Below the pieces are notes generated by a model. That model was not told the origin of the DNA. It did no database searches and saw only the letters and a list, made by a program, of their open reading frames with translations. Positions 22,240 to 32,839 of a stretch of DNA of 64,000 nucleotides are shown piece after piece. The stretch lies in the NCBI GenBank assembly GCA_012295275.1, contig CM022677.1, forward strand, positions 4,538,715-4,602,714, given 5' to 3'. The translations under genes and the position numbers were made by a program. Source of the stretch: Chrysomallon squamiferum (lineage: Eukaryota; Mollusca; Gastropoda; Neomphalida; Peltospiridae). Each line of letters starts with the position of its first letter. Position 1 is the stretch's first letter.

Positions 22240-22312
22240 CTGATACAGAGATAAAATCTTGGTGCGATCTCATAGACAGGACAGCACCTTCCACAGTTTT
22301 TCATAAACTCAC
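22240..22312 (-). pseudogene. Possible degenerate copy of the dsRNA-binding-domain exon
   Basis: Minus-strand GTTTATGAAAAACTGTGGAA, GGTGCTGTCCTGTCTATGAG aligns by eye with GTGTGTGAGAAAAATCTGTG, GGGAAAGCCAGTCTACGAGC of the exon at 20877-20984, with small indels. In split frames it gives VYEKLW and CPVYEIAP, like VCEKNLWGKPVYELDS. Beyond about 60 bases the match fades. It could be an old tandem exon copy or a chance resemblance. Confidence 0.25.
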
Positions 22313-22401
22313 AGTGTAGATGTGACTGGGATGGAAAATAGCCAAAGGGAGAAACGAGATCATTCAACCTTTAACTTTCCTTCAACAGACTCAGACAAAG
22401 C

Positions 22402-23800
22402 CAGGGATTCCCAACGTGGACCATAGCGCCCCCTGGTGGGCGTTGGTGAGTTACAAGGGGGCGCTGTGAGTCTTTTCTCTATTGGGGGTGGGCCAAATGC
22501 ACATAAATGGGCGTTATCTAAAATACATCGTATGACAAATTTAAATATTACTGTGTAAAATAAGCTACAGTTCTATGAATTGTTCACACAAGAATAGTAA
22601 CAAGCAGAAGTAACATTTACTCTTGTATGCAACAATCTCGCTGTGTGAACACAACAATCTCGCTGTGTGAACACAACAATCTCGCTGTATGAACACAACA
22701 ATCTCGCTGCATGAACACAACAATCGCGCTGCATGAACACAACAATCTTGCTGTATGAGCGTGTGACGTTGCTGACTGCAGCTCAGTCAGAGTTGTGCAC
22801 ACGGCTGTGACAGTGTTTTTACTCTGCTCGTGTCAGATCTCAAACTGGGGATCAGGATGAAAGTTCCAAACATAAAAGTGATAAAACAAACAACTGTGTG
22901 TACTAGGTCACTGAATGGTTGATTTATGTGTGATAATGTGTGATGTTACTGGTCTGTGCCTGCAGAGTGGGTGTCAGTGCTGCTACAGTCAACTCTTCAA
23001 ACTGAAATCTCATAAATCAGTCGCAAACATTAAAATGCAATTTAATTATTTAAACTTTGTTAAAAGTTAAAAATATATTTGGTATGTTTTAATTACGCGT
23101 TCATTTTTTTCCTATCCTATCCTTTAACTTTGTTTAGTTTTTTAAGTTAAAAATACATTTGGTATGTTTTAATGAATTTGGCGTGTTTTAGTTCGAAGGT
23201 TATTGCTTGCAAGTAAGCAGTCGGTTACAATTATTGTCAAACAGTCAAGTTAGTTGGAAGACAACAACTGCAAAGGTTGCTTACAACCATTTAATTAACT
23301 TAGCCATATTAGAATTCTTCTACTTCAAATATCAAAAAATACACTGTTTATGAAAAAAAATTGTTAATAAAGCGTTTAGTTCAAATTAGACATGCTTACT
23401 TAAATTGCTATGGTGATATTCTTTGTTTGCCTCTGTTTTACTTATTTTCAGTGAATGTATTTAACAACCCATGATCAAGACTGAAAGCTCATCAAAATGA
23501 AAGTTCAGACAATACAGTATTGAATATCTGAAGTATGGATTTATCAGTTCTGCAAATAATAAGCAACGACTGATGAGCTTCATTGTGAGAAAGTGCTCTT
23601 CAACGAGGCGATGAAACCATCCAAGCTTTCCAAGCTCTTTAAAAAGATGAATCCTCACAAAGAGAGTTTGTCAGGCTTTCCGAGCACTTTAAAAAGATGA
23701 ATCCTCACAAAGAGAGTGTCAGACTTTCACAACAGCCACACCATCGTCTCTTGTGGCAAAACAATCACAAAAAAAGCGACGATGGACTTATTTGTTCATA
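22402..23800 (+). mobile_element. hAT-type DNA transposon remnant (ZBED zinc-finger part)
   Basis: The left end at 22402 begins CAGGGATTCCCAACGTGG, a hAT-type terminal inverted repeat followed by the GC-rich CGCCCCCTGGTGGGCG. At 23510-23680 frame pieces read SIEYLKYGFISSANNKQRL, then ELHCEKVLFNEAMKPSKLSK and LFKKMNPHKES. This is the BED/ZBED5-type N-terminus of hAT transposases (CEKVLxNEAMKPSKLxRHLxxxHP). A ~54 bp internal tandem duplication (23630-23722) repeats the ...FKKMNPHKES segment. Frameshifts and stops are present. The catalytic RNase-H-like part is absent; the element is cut off near 23830 where LINE sequence begins. Confidence 0.65.
22622..22760. repeat. Short tandem repeat, 22 bp unit, 6 copies
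   Basis: AACACAACAATCTCGCTGTG type units in the hAT remnant, differing at GTGTG/GTATG/GCATG and CTCG/CGCG/CTTG. Confidence 0.9.
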
Positions 23801-23849
23801 CAACATCTCCAAAATGACTGCTAGGTCAGGAAAGCCGCGTTCAATTGGA

Positions 23850-25067
23850 GAGGGAAACAGGAATAGGTGAAATGCCACTGCCGGCATGCCACAAAGAAAC
23901 TAAACCAGCAATAAACACACCTTTCCTGATCAAAACAGAGTTACCACCCTTCAAGCCACAGCAAACGACCACTACAAACAACACACGCACATCTACACCA
24001 ATGGATCCAAAAACCCAGACAATGGAAAAGTAGGATTCGCCTTCATAGCCCAAGATCACACAAACAAACCCACAGGCAAACAATTCAGCCGCATCAGAAA
24101 CCACCTTTCAGTATACACGGCCGACTCAGCAGAATACAACATCTACACGAGGACATACAACACAACAACAAACACACAGTCATCAGACAGTCTAAGTTCT
24201 GTCATCTCCATACAATCCAGACATTGCTGACCAGGGGAATACAAAACACAACAACAACAAACAAACACAGTCATCTTCTCAGACAGTCTAAGTTCTGTCA
24301 TCTCCATACAATCCAGACATTCCAGCAGACCAGACCTACTCAGCAGAATACAACATCTACACGAGGACATACAACACAACAACAAACACACAGTCATCTT
24401 CTCAGACAGTCTAAGTTCTGTCATCTCCATACAATCCAGACATTCCAGCAGACCAGGCCTACTCAGCAGAATACAACATCTACACAAGGACATACAACAC
24501 AACAAACAACTAATCGAGTTGCTCCCAGCACATGTCGGCATCATCGGCAACGAACTCGCCGACCACTACACCAAAGAGTCACTCAGCATTAAAGACGAAG
24601 ACATCTGCACCGACATATACTACTGAATAAACGAAATTGTCTCCATCGCTGCCAAACATTACGACAAACAGTGGCAAAACGAATGGAACAACACCAAAAA
24701 CAAATGGCACTTGAACATCAAACCACTCACCAAAACACTCAAAATCACACTCGCCAACAAACTACACAACAACAATCTCACCAAAGCTAGAACTGGTTAC
24801 TCGACTAACTTAAACGCAATTCGATACAAACATAACATCACCACATCACCCAACTGCAGTTGTGGACTCTCAGAAACCATGAAACACTACTTGTTTCACT
24901 GTCAGAATTTCACCAAGGAAAGACAAGCACTATGCAATACATTGGAGGAACTAAAAATCGAGTTCACGCTCCAACACATCTTGGCACCAAACACGAAAGA
25001 CAGAGAGTTAGTCCTCGCTGCAGTAACAAATTACATTCTCAAAACAAAAACAAAACACAAACTTTAA
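23850..25067 (+). mobile_element. 5'-truncated non-LTR retrotransposon: RNase H and C-terminal domain
   Basis: Reading frame pieces give HYKQHTHIYTNGSKNPDNGK, VGFAFIAQDHTN (RNase H opening; the catalytic Asp of YTDGS is Asn here), then a DSLSSVIS block carrying a further RNase H Asp, then LIELLPAHVGIIGNELADHY (the WVPxHxGIxGNExAD block). The tail, open from about 24711 to the TAA at 25065-25067, reads TGYSTNLNAIRYKHNITTSP, NCSCGLSETMKHYLFHCQNF, a zinc-knuckle-like CxC...H...C. This layout is typical of Jockey/I/R1-type LINEs with an RNase H. The reverse transcriptase is missing, so the copy is truncated. It is dead: frame breaks, TNGS and an internal triplication. Confidence 0.75.
24139..24500. 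repeat. Internal triplication inside the LINE RNase H domain, ~90-125 bp units
   Basis: The segment CAGACAGTCTAAGTTCTGTC, ATCTCCATACAATCCAGACA occurs three times (about 24182, 24277, 24400), each separated by ACATACAACACAACAACAAA-type sequence. It repeats the codons for SDSLSSVISIQSRH. The first copy is shortened, and the second and third are nearly identical. Confidence 0.9.
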
Positions 25068-25511
25068 ACTTTTTTTTTTTTTGACACGAAAACAAATAAC
25101 AATTATATAAATCTATTGACTTGCGGATTGGTTGGTTGAACAGCTAGTGGATCTACGGATGGATCGGCTGATTCACAAATCAATTTCAATGGCCAATTAA
25201 ATTAATAATTAAAAACAAGGATAAACGTACTATACATACCCATTTTCAGACAATACTAACCCGGTTATGGATTTTTTTTTTTTTTTTTTTTTTTTTTCAA
25301 TTTAATTTTTTTTATAATTTAATTAATTGAAATTTTTTTTTTCTCCATATTCTTAGTCCTAGCTGCAGGATTTATAACATATTTTAAAAAAAAAAAAAAA
25401 AATGTAAATAAGTTAACTACATTTATGTTCTTATTTGTTTTAGTTGCAGGTGTTTATAATATCTTTTAAAACAATAAAAAGACCATTGGCAAAAAAAAAA
25501 AAAAATAACAG

Positions 25512-25640
25512 GTTTGGACTACATGGACCAGAAGGAAGCAGCCAAAAAGAAACAACAGCAGCAGCAGCGAAGAGCAGAACAAGCAGGACGCAAACAACAT
25601 GGAGCTGGTGATGACTGGGAGACTGTGCCGGAGACATTAA
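25512..25640 (+). CDS. Possible exon, charged/Gln-rich, ending DDWETVPE
   Basis: After an acceptor-like AAATAACAG, an open frame reads GLDYMDQKEAAKKKQQQQQR, RAEQAGRKQHGAGDDWETVP, ET. The composition (Lys/Gln/Arg helix then acidic GDDWETVP) is protein-like and unlike flanking DNA. No clear donor follows; the frame runs on into hydrophobic AT-rich codons. The family is not recognised. Confidence 0.35.
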   Translation, partial: VWTTWTRRKQPKRNNSSSSEEQNKQDANNMELVMTGRLCRRH

Positions 25641-25699
25641 AGACCATTTTGAAAATAACAAATAAATTGTTGTTATTTATGAATTATTTTGTTTTGTGT

Positions 25700-27570
25700 T
25701 ATTGCAGGATAAACAAATACATTCAGATTATTTCACTAGTGAAAATATTTAACATTTAGCATGTCCTGTGTTTAAAAAAGAAGTAAATAAGTGACATGTC
25801 TCACATTGACTGGAGTCTTTCTGGAGTCTTGAATTCTACCAGCAACTTCTTGGTGAACACTTGTAAAAAGAATAAAAAATAAAAATACTTTTAAAACTGT
25901 GTGTATGAAGACAAAACAAACAAGTGAGAGTGTTAAATGAAAACTGTGAAGACAAAACAAAAAAGCAGCAGTAAGTGATCACGTGACACTAACAAATCTT
26001 TCACTAACTAAACTGTTGGAAAATTTGTGATTCTCTTTTAAAAACTGTATTATCAGGTTAAGTTATGCTATATACTGATTCTGTTTCATTTAAACTGCAA
26101 GCACAAACCTGTATTTAAAGATTCTTTTAGCATTCTTACAAAAAAAGTTTTGATATTTGATGAATCCAGTTTTAAATAGCTTGATGATGAAAATAATACA
26201 ACATAAACCAGAAGGATATCAAAATTAAACATGAAATTATTGACCTCGTCATACTTGTTACAGCTGCAGAAACTACATTTCTGTCTGAAAACAATCTAGA
26301 CTTTGCTGATGGTCAGAAAGGATGTCTTCTCTACAGTTTACACTGCATACAACTTATCATTGCATTTGCAAAGCTTAAATTAATAAAAACACGTCTAAGT
26401 CACAAGAGAGATTAACTCACTTTGGTTTAATTAGTACAGAAGAAAGAAATCCTCTCATTTTAGGTGAAAAAAAGAAAAAGTTTTAAAAAACATTTCTTAC
26501 AAGAGAGTTCATTTCAAACACTGAAATTACAAATAATCAATGTAGTTAATTTATATTTGATTTGAATAAAAGATTTATTTGTCAATTTTAATCTATTTTT
26601 TAAAGATTTAAAACATGATTCTTTTTCACATTTCCTAGTTTTGGGGGTTTTTTGGTTGGGGTGGGGGAGAGGAGGGGACATAAAATTAGGGAGTTAGCTG
26701 TGTGCATCATCAAACTTATGCACAACACTACATCTGTCAGTGAACATTTGTGTTTTATAACCAAATCAGTTCTGTCAGATAGTTTTAGCAATAAACTAGC
26801 CTAAAAATATGAAGCTAAAATTTCTTTCCTTAATTAGAATCAGAAAGTTAGCCTTTTATGGGCCTCAGTACTTAGATATAACTTCCTTTTCACAACCTGT
26901 CAGATTGCTTCCCTTTAATTTGTATTTTACTCAACTTATTCTAAAACGCTTTATATTAATTTTCCAAATATTTTTTTTATTTTCTGACGACTAAAATAAT
27001 GAAAAATAAAAAATAAAAATTTAGAAAAAAATAAAAATTTAATACTTACGACATGACTCTTATTTCAGGTTATATCACTTTCTGTTGATTCCGTTTTACT
27101 GAAATAATTTAACATTAAAAATACATTAACAAACTTTCATTATTACAAAAGGTCAAAGCATAGGACATGGTAATACAAATTTATTATAATATATTATACT
27201 TTATTAAATGTATGTCGAAAATAAATAGTGTACGTTAACAGGTTTAAGGTTAAAATATTATTTCGAAGACACTTTTATTATTTATCCATCTCAAACTGTA
27301 AAATCTGAAATAACTTATTTAAACAAAAAATAAAAATAAAAAAATAAGAAAAAAACTATATTAATGTAATAAATATAATTAGCACTTTTAAAGTTGTAAT
27401 GTTGGTGATTAATTTTGTTTTACTGAAATTTTCCTCGCCCGTTTTTTATTAATTCATCTATTAAAAGACCCCAAAAGAGACATTCATTGATTTACCACGG
27501 ATACAAAAGTTAAAACTGAACATGTTTTGGAAAATCATCAGCGAGATTTCAGCTCAAAAAGTAGTTTTTC
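25700..27570. other. No gene seen; AT-rich sequence
   Basis: Both strands are dominated by short AT-rich frames without recognisable motifs. A GGGGTTTTTTGGTTGGGGTG, GGGGAGAGGAGGGG stretch at 26643-26680 is a local G-rich run with potential to form a G-quadruplex. Confidence 0.4.
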
Positions 27571-27577
27571 AACCTAC

Positions 27578-27680
27578 CTTCGATCGATGCAGTTATTTGC
27601 GCGCCAGTATCGCCATGAGACTTTTTCGCACATGCGCAGTTGACACACTCGTGGGGATTTCGTCAGCTGTTACCATAAGT
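27578..27680 (-). promoter_or_regulatory. Promoter-like segment with possible 5' untranslated exon
   Basis: A locally CpG-containing island in very AT-rich DNA. It includes CGCACATGCGCAG, an NRF1-type motif, and ends on the minus strand in a consensus donor AAG|GTAGGT (27572-27577). The short minus-strand ORF (MAILARK) stops at once, so the exon would be untranslated. Direction and function are inferred. It could be the start of the minus-strand gene ending at 19429, about 8 kb downstream. Confidence 0.4.
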
Positions 27681-27870
27681 TAAACAAGGCTTTTAACCTA
27701 CTAATTAGATTAATAATTAATTTCTGTACAAAATGATCTGAATAAAATGTCCGATTGCAATATACATATTACATACATACCATGGCCGTAACTACACTGA
27801 GGAAAAATAATTTTGTATCTGTATAAATGAACTATCTATTGTTTTACAGATTTTTTTTGTTTCTATTAAT

Positions 27871-28680
27871 TACCGTATATACTTGTGTATAAGTCGAATT
27901 TTTGGGAGACTATATTAAGGTAATATTTTGGGGGTCGACTTATACATAGGTAATGCTTTTGTAGCTGTTGCTGAAGAGTCGCCATTTTGACTGTTTTTTG
28001 CTACGGGATGCATTTAAAATAATCGCGGTCTTTCAGCTTTTCAAAAATATAATTTTATCGTATAAAAAATTTTGAAAAATTAAATAACAAAACCAAATAT
28101 GAATGTAAAACATGATATTCTTCCGTTTAATGACATAAAAATAAATTTTAAAGCGAGAAAACCGTCAGTACGGCGTTATGCCTTACGGCGTCTTGCAATG
28201 ATCTAGGAATGCAGACTTCTCTGCCAAATTGCACTAAATATCGGTCCTAATTTCATAAACAAAACCGACTTGTTTAATTGTAAAGAATTTGGTGAAATAA
28301 TATTGCAATCGTCATTAATATCCACTACCGACAAATTTTGTAAATCATAGAACGGCTAAATATAACGGTAAGTTAGGATTCCATGTTAGACCTATTACAT
28401 TAAAGAGATACTATTTATGATACATTTAGGCTATAGCTCGTGTAATACATGCATTTACGTTATGGTATGTTCGTGCAAGTTACAGCTCGTGCAAGTTATG
28501 TTACAGTAGGCGTACAATGTAGGCCTTCGTGGCACTGTCACACTGGTCTAAAAATAGTGACGGTGCCTGGAATCTACAGTCGACTTATACACAAGTAATA
28601 CCTAAAATGACGCAATTTTTGGTCTTAAAATACACATCGACTTATACATAAGGTCGCCTTGTACACAAGTATATACGGTA
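27871..28680. mobile_element. Non-autonomous DNA transposon with terminal inverted repeats, 810 bp
   Basis: The left end TACCGTATATACTTGTGTAT is the inverted match of the right end GTACACAAGTATATACGGTA, with one mismatch. Subterminal TCGACTTATACA motifs recur (27937, 28579, 28638). Flanking AAT/ATT suggests a TA-containing target site. There is no open frame of useful length inside, so it depends on a transposase elsewhere. Family not assigned; Tc1/mariner-pogo-like by TA flanks is possible. Confidence 0.8.
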
Positions 28681-28801
28681 ATTTATTATTATTATTATTT
28701 CTTCTTAAGGGAACTATTAACTTTTTCTTTTATTATTATTATTATTTCACTGAATCATTCTTTTTTTTAAATTTAATTTATTAATACATTAGAATTGTCT
28801 A

Positions 28802-29347
28802 TATAGTGATAGTTTGATTTACGAGGTTTTCGAGTTAAGAGCAGTTGCCCGGTACATTTATTGATTTGAGTTACGAGCCAAAATCTGAGTTACGAGCGAG
28901 CTTCAGATGTGCGGCTGTCCATTGAATTAAAGCATGAAATCATAGAAAAACATGATCAAAGTGGGCGTGTAGTCGACTTGGCTAGCCAGTGCCAGCGTAG
29001 TACTTGTACGATGTACGATATATACTATACTCAAGCAGGAGTCGAAAAAGGCTGTAACTCCAGCCAAAGGCATTAAATTTAATACACTTTACAAAACCAG
29101 TATATTTCTTTAGATTGTTTTTTTTTTTTTTTTTTTTTTTTTGTTATATACAATATTTGTCATTTATACATAGTTTTTGCTTATTTCAACACACGTTACA
29201 AAAAAATTGGGTGGTTTTGGATGGGCTGGAACGGATTAATGATATTTCAATTAATTTCAGTTGGGGAAATTGATTTGATATACGAGCAAATTGAGTTACG
29301 AGCTGAGCCATGGAACGAATTAAACTTGTAAGTCAAGGTACCACTGT
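28802..29347. mobile_element. Pogo/Tigger-like MITE
   Basis: The right end TGTAAGTCAAGGTACCACTG followed by TA is the reverse complement of a Tigger/pogo-type terminus (CAGTGGTACCTTGACTTACA). The left end is a diverged version (TAGTGATAGTTTGATTTACG). Subterminal repeats GAGTTACGAGC occur near both ends (28868, 28890, 29292). It contains a (T)n run at 29116-29141 and no transposase frame. Confidence 0.7.
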
Positions 29348-29349
29348 AT

Positions 29350-31268
29350 TAATAAAATCTATGTTCAGCGTAACAACATATTTGAGGTAATTTGACGGCA
29401 GATGGCGTCATGAAAATAATCATATGTCGGTTATTTAATCAACTAATTAATTTATTTTTATTTAATTATTTTGTAGTGGTTTATTTGCTTTTTGTTTTGT
29501 TTGTTATTGTGTTTGCTATTTGTTTATTTATTTGTTTATTTGTTTATTTATTTATTTATTTATTGTTATGTGCTTGTATTGTACTAAGTAATTTTTTTGA
29601 ATTTATTAAATGAAATGTTTGTGTCTGTTTATTTGTTTGAGTCAAAGTTTATATTTTGTGTGGTTGTGTTGTATTAAGTTATGTTTTTGAATTTATTTAT
29701 TAGATGTTATTTATTCCAAAGACTGAGGAATATTTTTATTAGAAATGGTCACAAATGAAATGTTTTTTTTTTCTGAATCTTGATTTGATGTCCTAATGTT
29801 CACAGTGATGTTCATATTTCCACTTATTTATTAATTTGTTTGTTTCTTATTTACTTATCTCAATATCTCAATTTTCCTCCTAACTAAAACAGTTTTTTAT
29901 TACTTACAAACTAATAATAAAAATAAAATAAAAAAAAAAAAAAAAGAAGAAGAAGAAGAAGAAAAACAAAATAAAAACATCCAGGATTCATGCAACAGAT
30001 TAGAAATAAAAAAGATTTTCATATGAAATAAATTTTACTGATCAGTCATTATTGAACTGAGGTGTTCCTTTTTACATAATTATTTATAAAATAAAAAAAG
30101 AAAGTAAGGAAGAAGAAGAAGAAATAAAAACACCCAGGTATGATGTAGTGGATTAAAAAAAGAAGAAGAAGAAGAAGAAGATTTATGAATGAAATACATT
30201 TTACTGATAATTCATTCCTGAACTGGTGTCATCCTTTTTACAACTTTTGTCACCGTAGGCTGCAGTTTTGTGTTTTGAACATGATTTTTTTTTTTTTTTT
30301 TTTAACTTATGATTTCTGAGTTAAAGTGCATTTTGCACCTGTGCGGTTACAGAGAAGTACAGCAAATCAAGGTAATATTTTTCAAGATAAAAATCATTTG
30401 TTCTGATAATCATCATTATGAAAAGTGATTTTCATCATCCCACAATTTAATGATTTTATTTCTGCTGGCAAACGTTTCAAACTGTCGTCAACTTGTTCTA
30501 ATTTCATTTACATTTAAACATATACAATGTTTTTTAAAGTTTTCTGCATTTCATTTGGCAACGTAAAGAGTTATAAACTAATGAAGAAGTTTAAATGACT
30601 TTTACTTCAAAATAAAAATCAAGACAAAATCGACTGAATGCTTCATGCAAGCAAGATATTGATATGAACATCTCGTTATTTTCAACACAACTGTGACGCT
30701 GAAATAAAACAGCAATGGTTTCCCAGACGTTTTTGGAAGAGTATATTTAAATGAAAAATGTCTGCTACCTGTTTATCTTGTCTGTCGTGTTGAATTGGAC
30801 TCAGTTTGTTTTGTTAAACATTAATATGCAGTTTCACATGCACGCATGTAGCACTCACTTTACACGCACAGAAACGCAAAAAACACGAACACGAACACGC
30901 ACAGAGATTAATAATAATCAGAAGAAGAAGAAGAAGAACGTATAGATTCTCTTCAAGGTCATCGAGAAACGTGTTTGTTACGCAGCCGAGTGTTAAAATT
31001 TTATTTTTTAATTAATCGAAATCTAATAAAAATTTTATTCTTAAATTCGTTAAGCTACTTGTCTCCCTCTCTCCCTTTCTCCATCATTGTTTTTTCGAAC
31101 GAAGTACTTCAGTTTATTCTTTCAATCCATGCAAAAATAAATAACTTACTAAATAAATAAATAAAATAAAATAAAATAAAATAAAAGAAATCGAGTGAAG
31201 ATATAAAATGTATTACGTATTTCATTGAAGTGTTTCATTAACAACAACAACTAATAAATAAATCAATA

Positions 31269-31311
<43 letters not shown>

Positions 31312-31647
31312 CACATTTCTCTTTAATACAACACTTATTTAGTTTCTTCTTATTATTATTATTATTATTTAATACACAGGCAGTAATTTTATTTAAAATT
31401 TAACTTTACAAACAATGAATATTTAAGTTAAAAATATTAGAAAATACTTATTAGAAGATAATCCTAATTTGTATTTAGAGTTAACAACAAAAAAAAAAAA
31501 TTATACAATATGTAAAATTAATTGTGGGTTGAGACCAAATCACTGTTTTCTGTCTATCATTCCAGATGCCCGTACAAGATATGTTAGTTGAAGTCCTTTC
31601 CTGTCAGATTATTTCAAATATGTTGTTACGATAAACATAGATTTTAT

Positions 31648-31695
<48 letters not shown>

Positions 31696-32250
31696 TATAT
31701 GCACTATTAATTTAAAATAAATAAATAAATAAATAAAAGTTATTAAAATGTTTCTTGTAAAAAAAATATTAATTAAAATGGCGATGACTGATACCAGTGT
31801 AACCATATTTGATGATAATTAGTAAAACAGACATTAAAGATAAATGAACAACTCACAATTACAATATTTATTTATTAATAATACAGGAGAAATCTCTTAA
31901 ATGTCTATAAAAAATATTAATTTTGACATAAGTTTTCATATTCCATACGTTGCACGTGCGTTACAAAGAACAAGCGTTCGGCAGGCTGGTGGTGGGGGGT
32001 TCATTCTGGTTTTCGACATTTTTCAGGAATGTGTTTAATCACCTTACAATTATTTCTGTAAATTTTATTTTATTTTCTTTATTTTCTTTCTTTCTTTCTT
32101 TCTTTCTTTATGTTTTGTCTTCATTGTTTTGATGATACAGTTATTATTGTTTTGTTTTTTGTTAAGGAATATATGATATTGAAATAATGAAATTATGATC
32201 GAATTCTATTAGTTACACTTAAATAGCTTCAGTATAAATTTCTTTTTTTC
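29350..32250. other. AT-rich DNA with microsatellites; no gene seen
   Basis: Includes (TTTA/TTTG)n at 29515-29565, (GAA)n at 29945-29965 and 30162-30180, (AAT)n at 31272-31310, (CA)n at 31650-31693, (AAAT)n at 31716-31737 and (TTTC)n at 32085-32110. No splice-flanked coding segment recognised. Confidence 0.5.
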
Positions 32251-32282
32251 ACTAACAGCAGAAGCTGTGTTTGTGTGTGTGT

Positions 32283-32283
32283 G

Positions 32284-32329
<46 letters not shown>

Positions 32330-32330
32330 C
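32283..32330. repeat. (GATA)n microsatellite
   Basis: About eleven GATA units following GTGTGTGTGTA, ending in CTGATATAGATATAGATAG. Confidence 0.95.
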
Positions 32331-32839
32331 TGATATAGATATAGATAGTAGATAGTAGATTTATTCTGAAATATGATTTGAGTCATGTAAGTAACAGATA
32401 GATGGATTCCTGAAATGGTGGATTTCTGGATTTCAAGGATCAGCTGGCAGGCAGTTAATCGGAATGAAATAAATAAATATTCACACAAACTAGATATTTA
32501 CATAGATTCAAAAACTGGCAGATATAAATAGATAAAGAGATAGATAAATATACAGATATATATATACATACATACATATATACATACATATATAGATATA
32601 GATTAAAAATAAATTTTTATAATTTTCTATCACTGAGATAGACAGAGTCACAGAAAGTGATACAGAGACAGGATGAATATGTGGATATACCTATGAATGA
32701 AAGAAAAATGGAGGAATATCTATTTATCATCTATCTCAGTGTCTCTTTTCCTCACTGTCTGACAGGCTGTCTATAAAGCATATCAGTCTTTCCACATTTA
32801 CTTTAAAACACACCAGTCACATTCCAGTCTACCAGTGTA

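Noticed and set aside
25512-25640. Reading the Lys/Gln-rich exon as part of the A1CF-like gene
   Set aside because: It is on the plus strand while the dsRNA-binding exons are on the minus strand, and the sequence does not match any A1CF-family segment.
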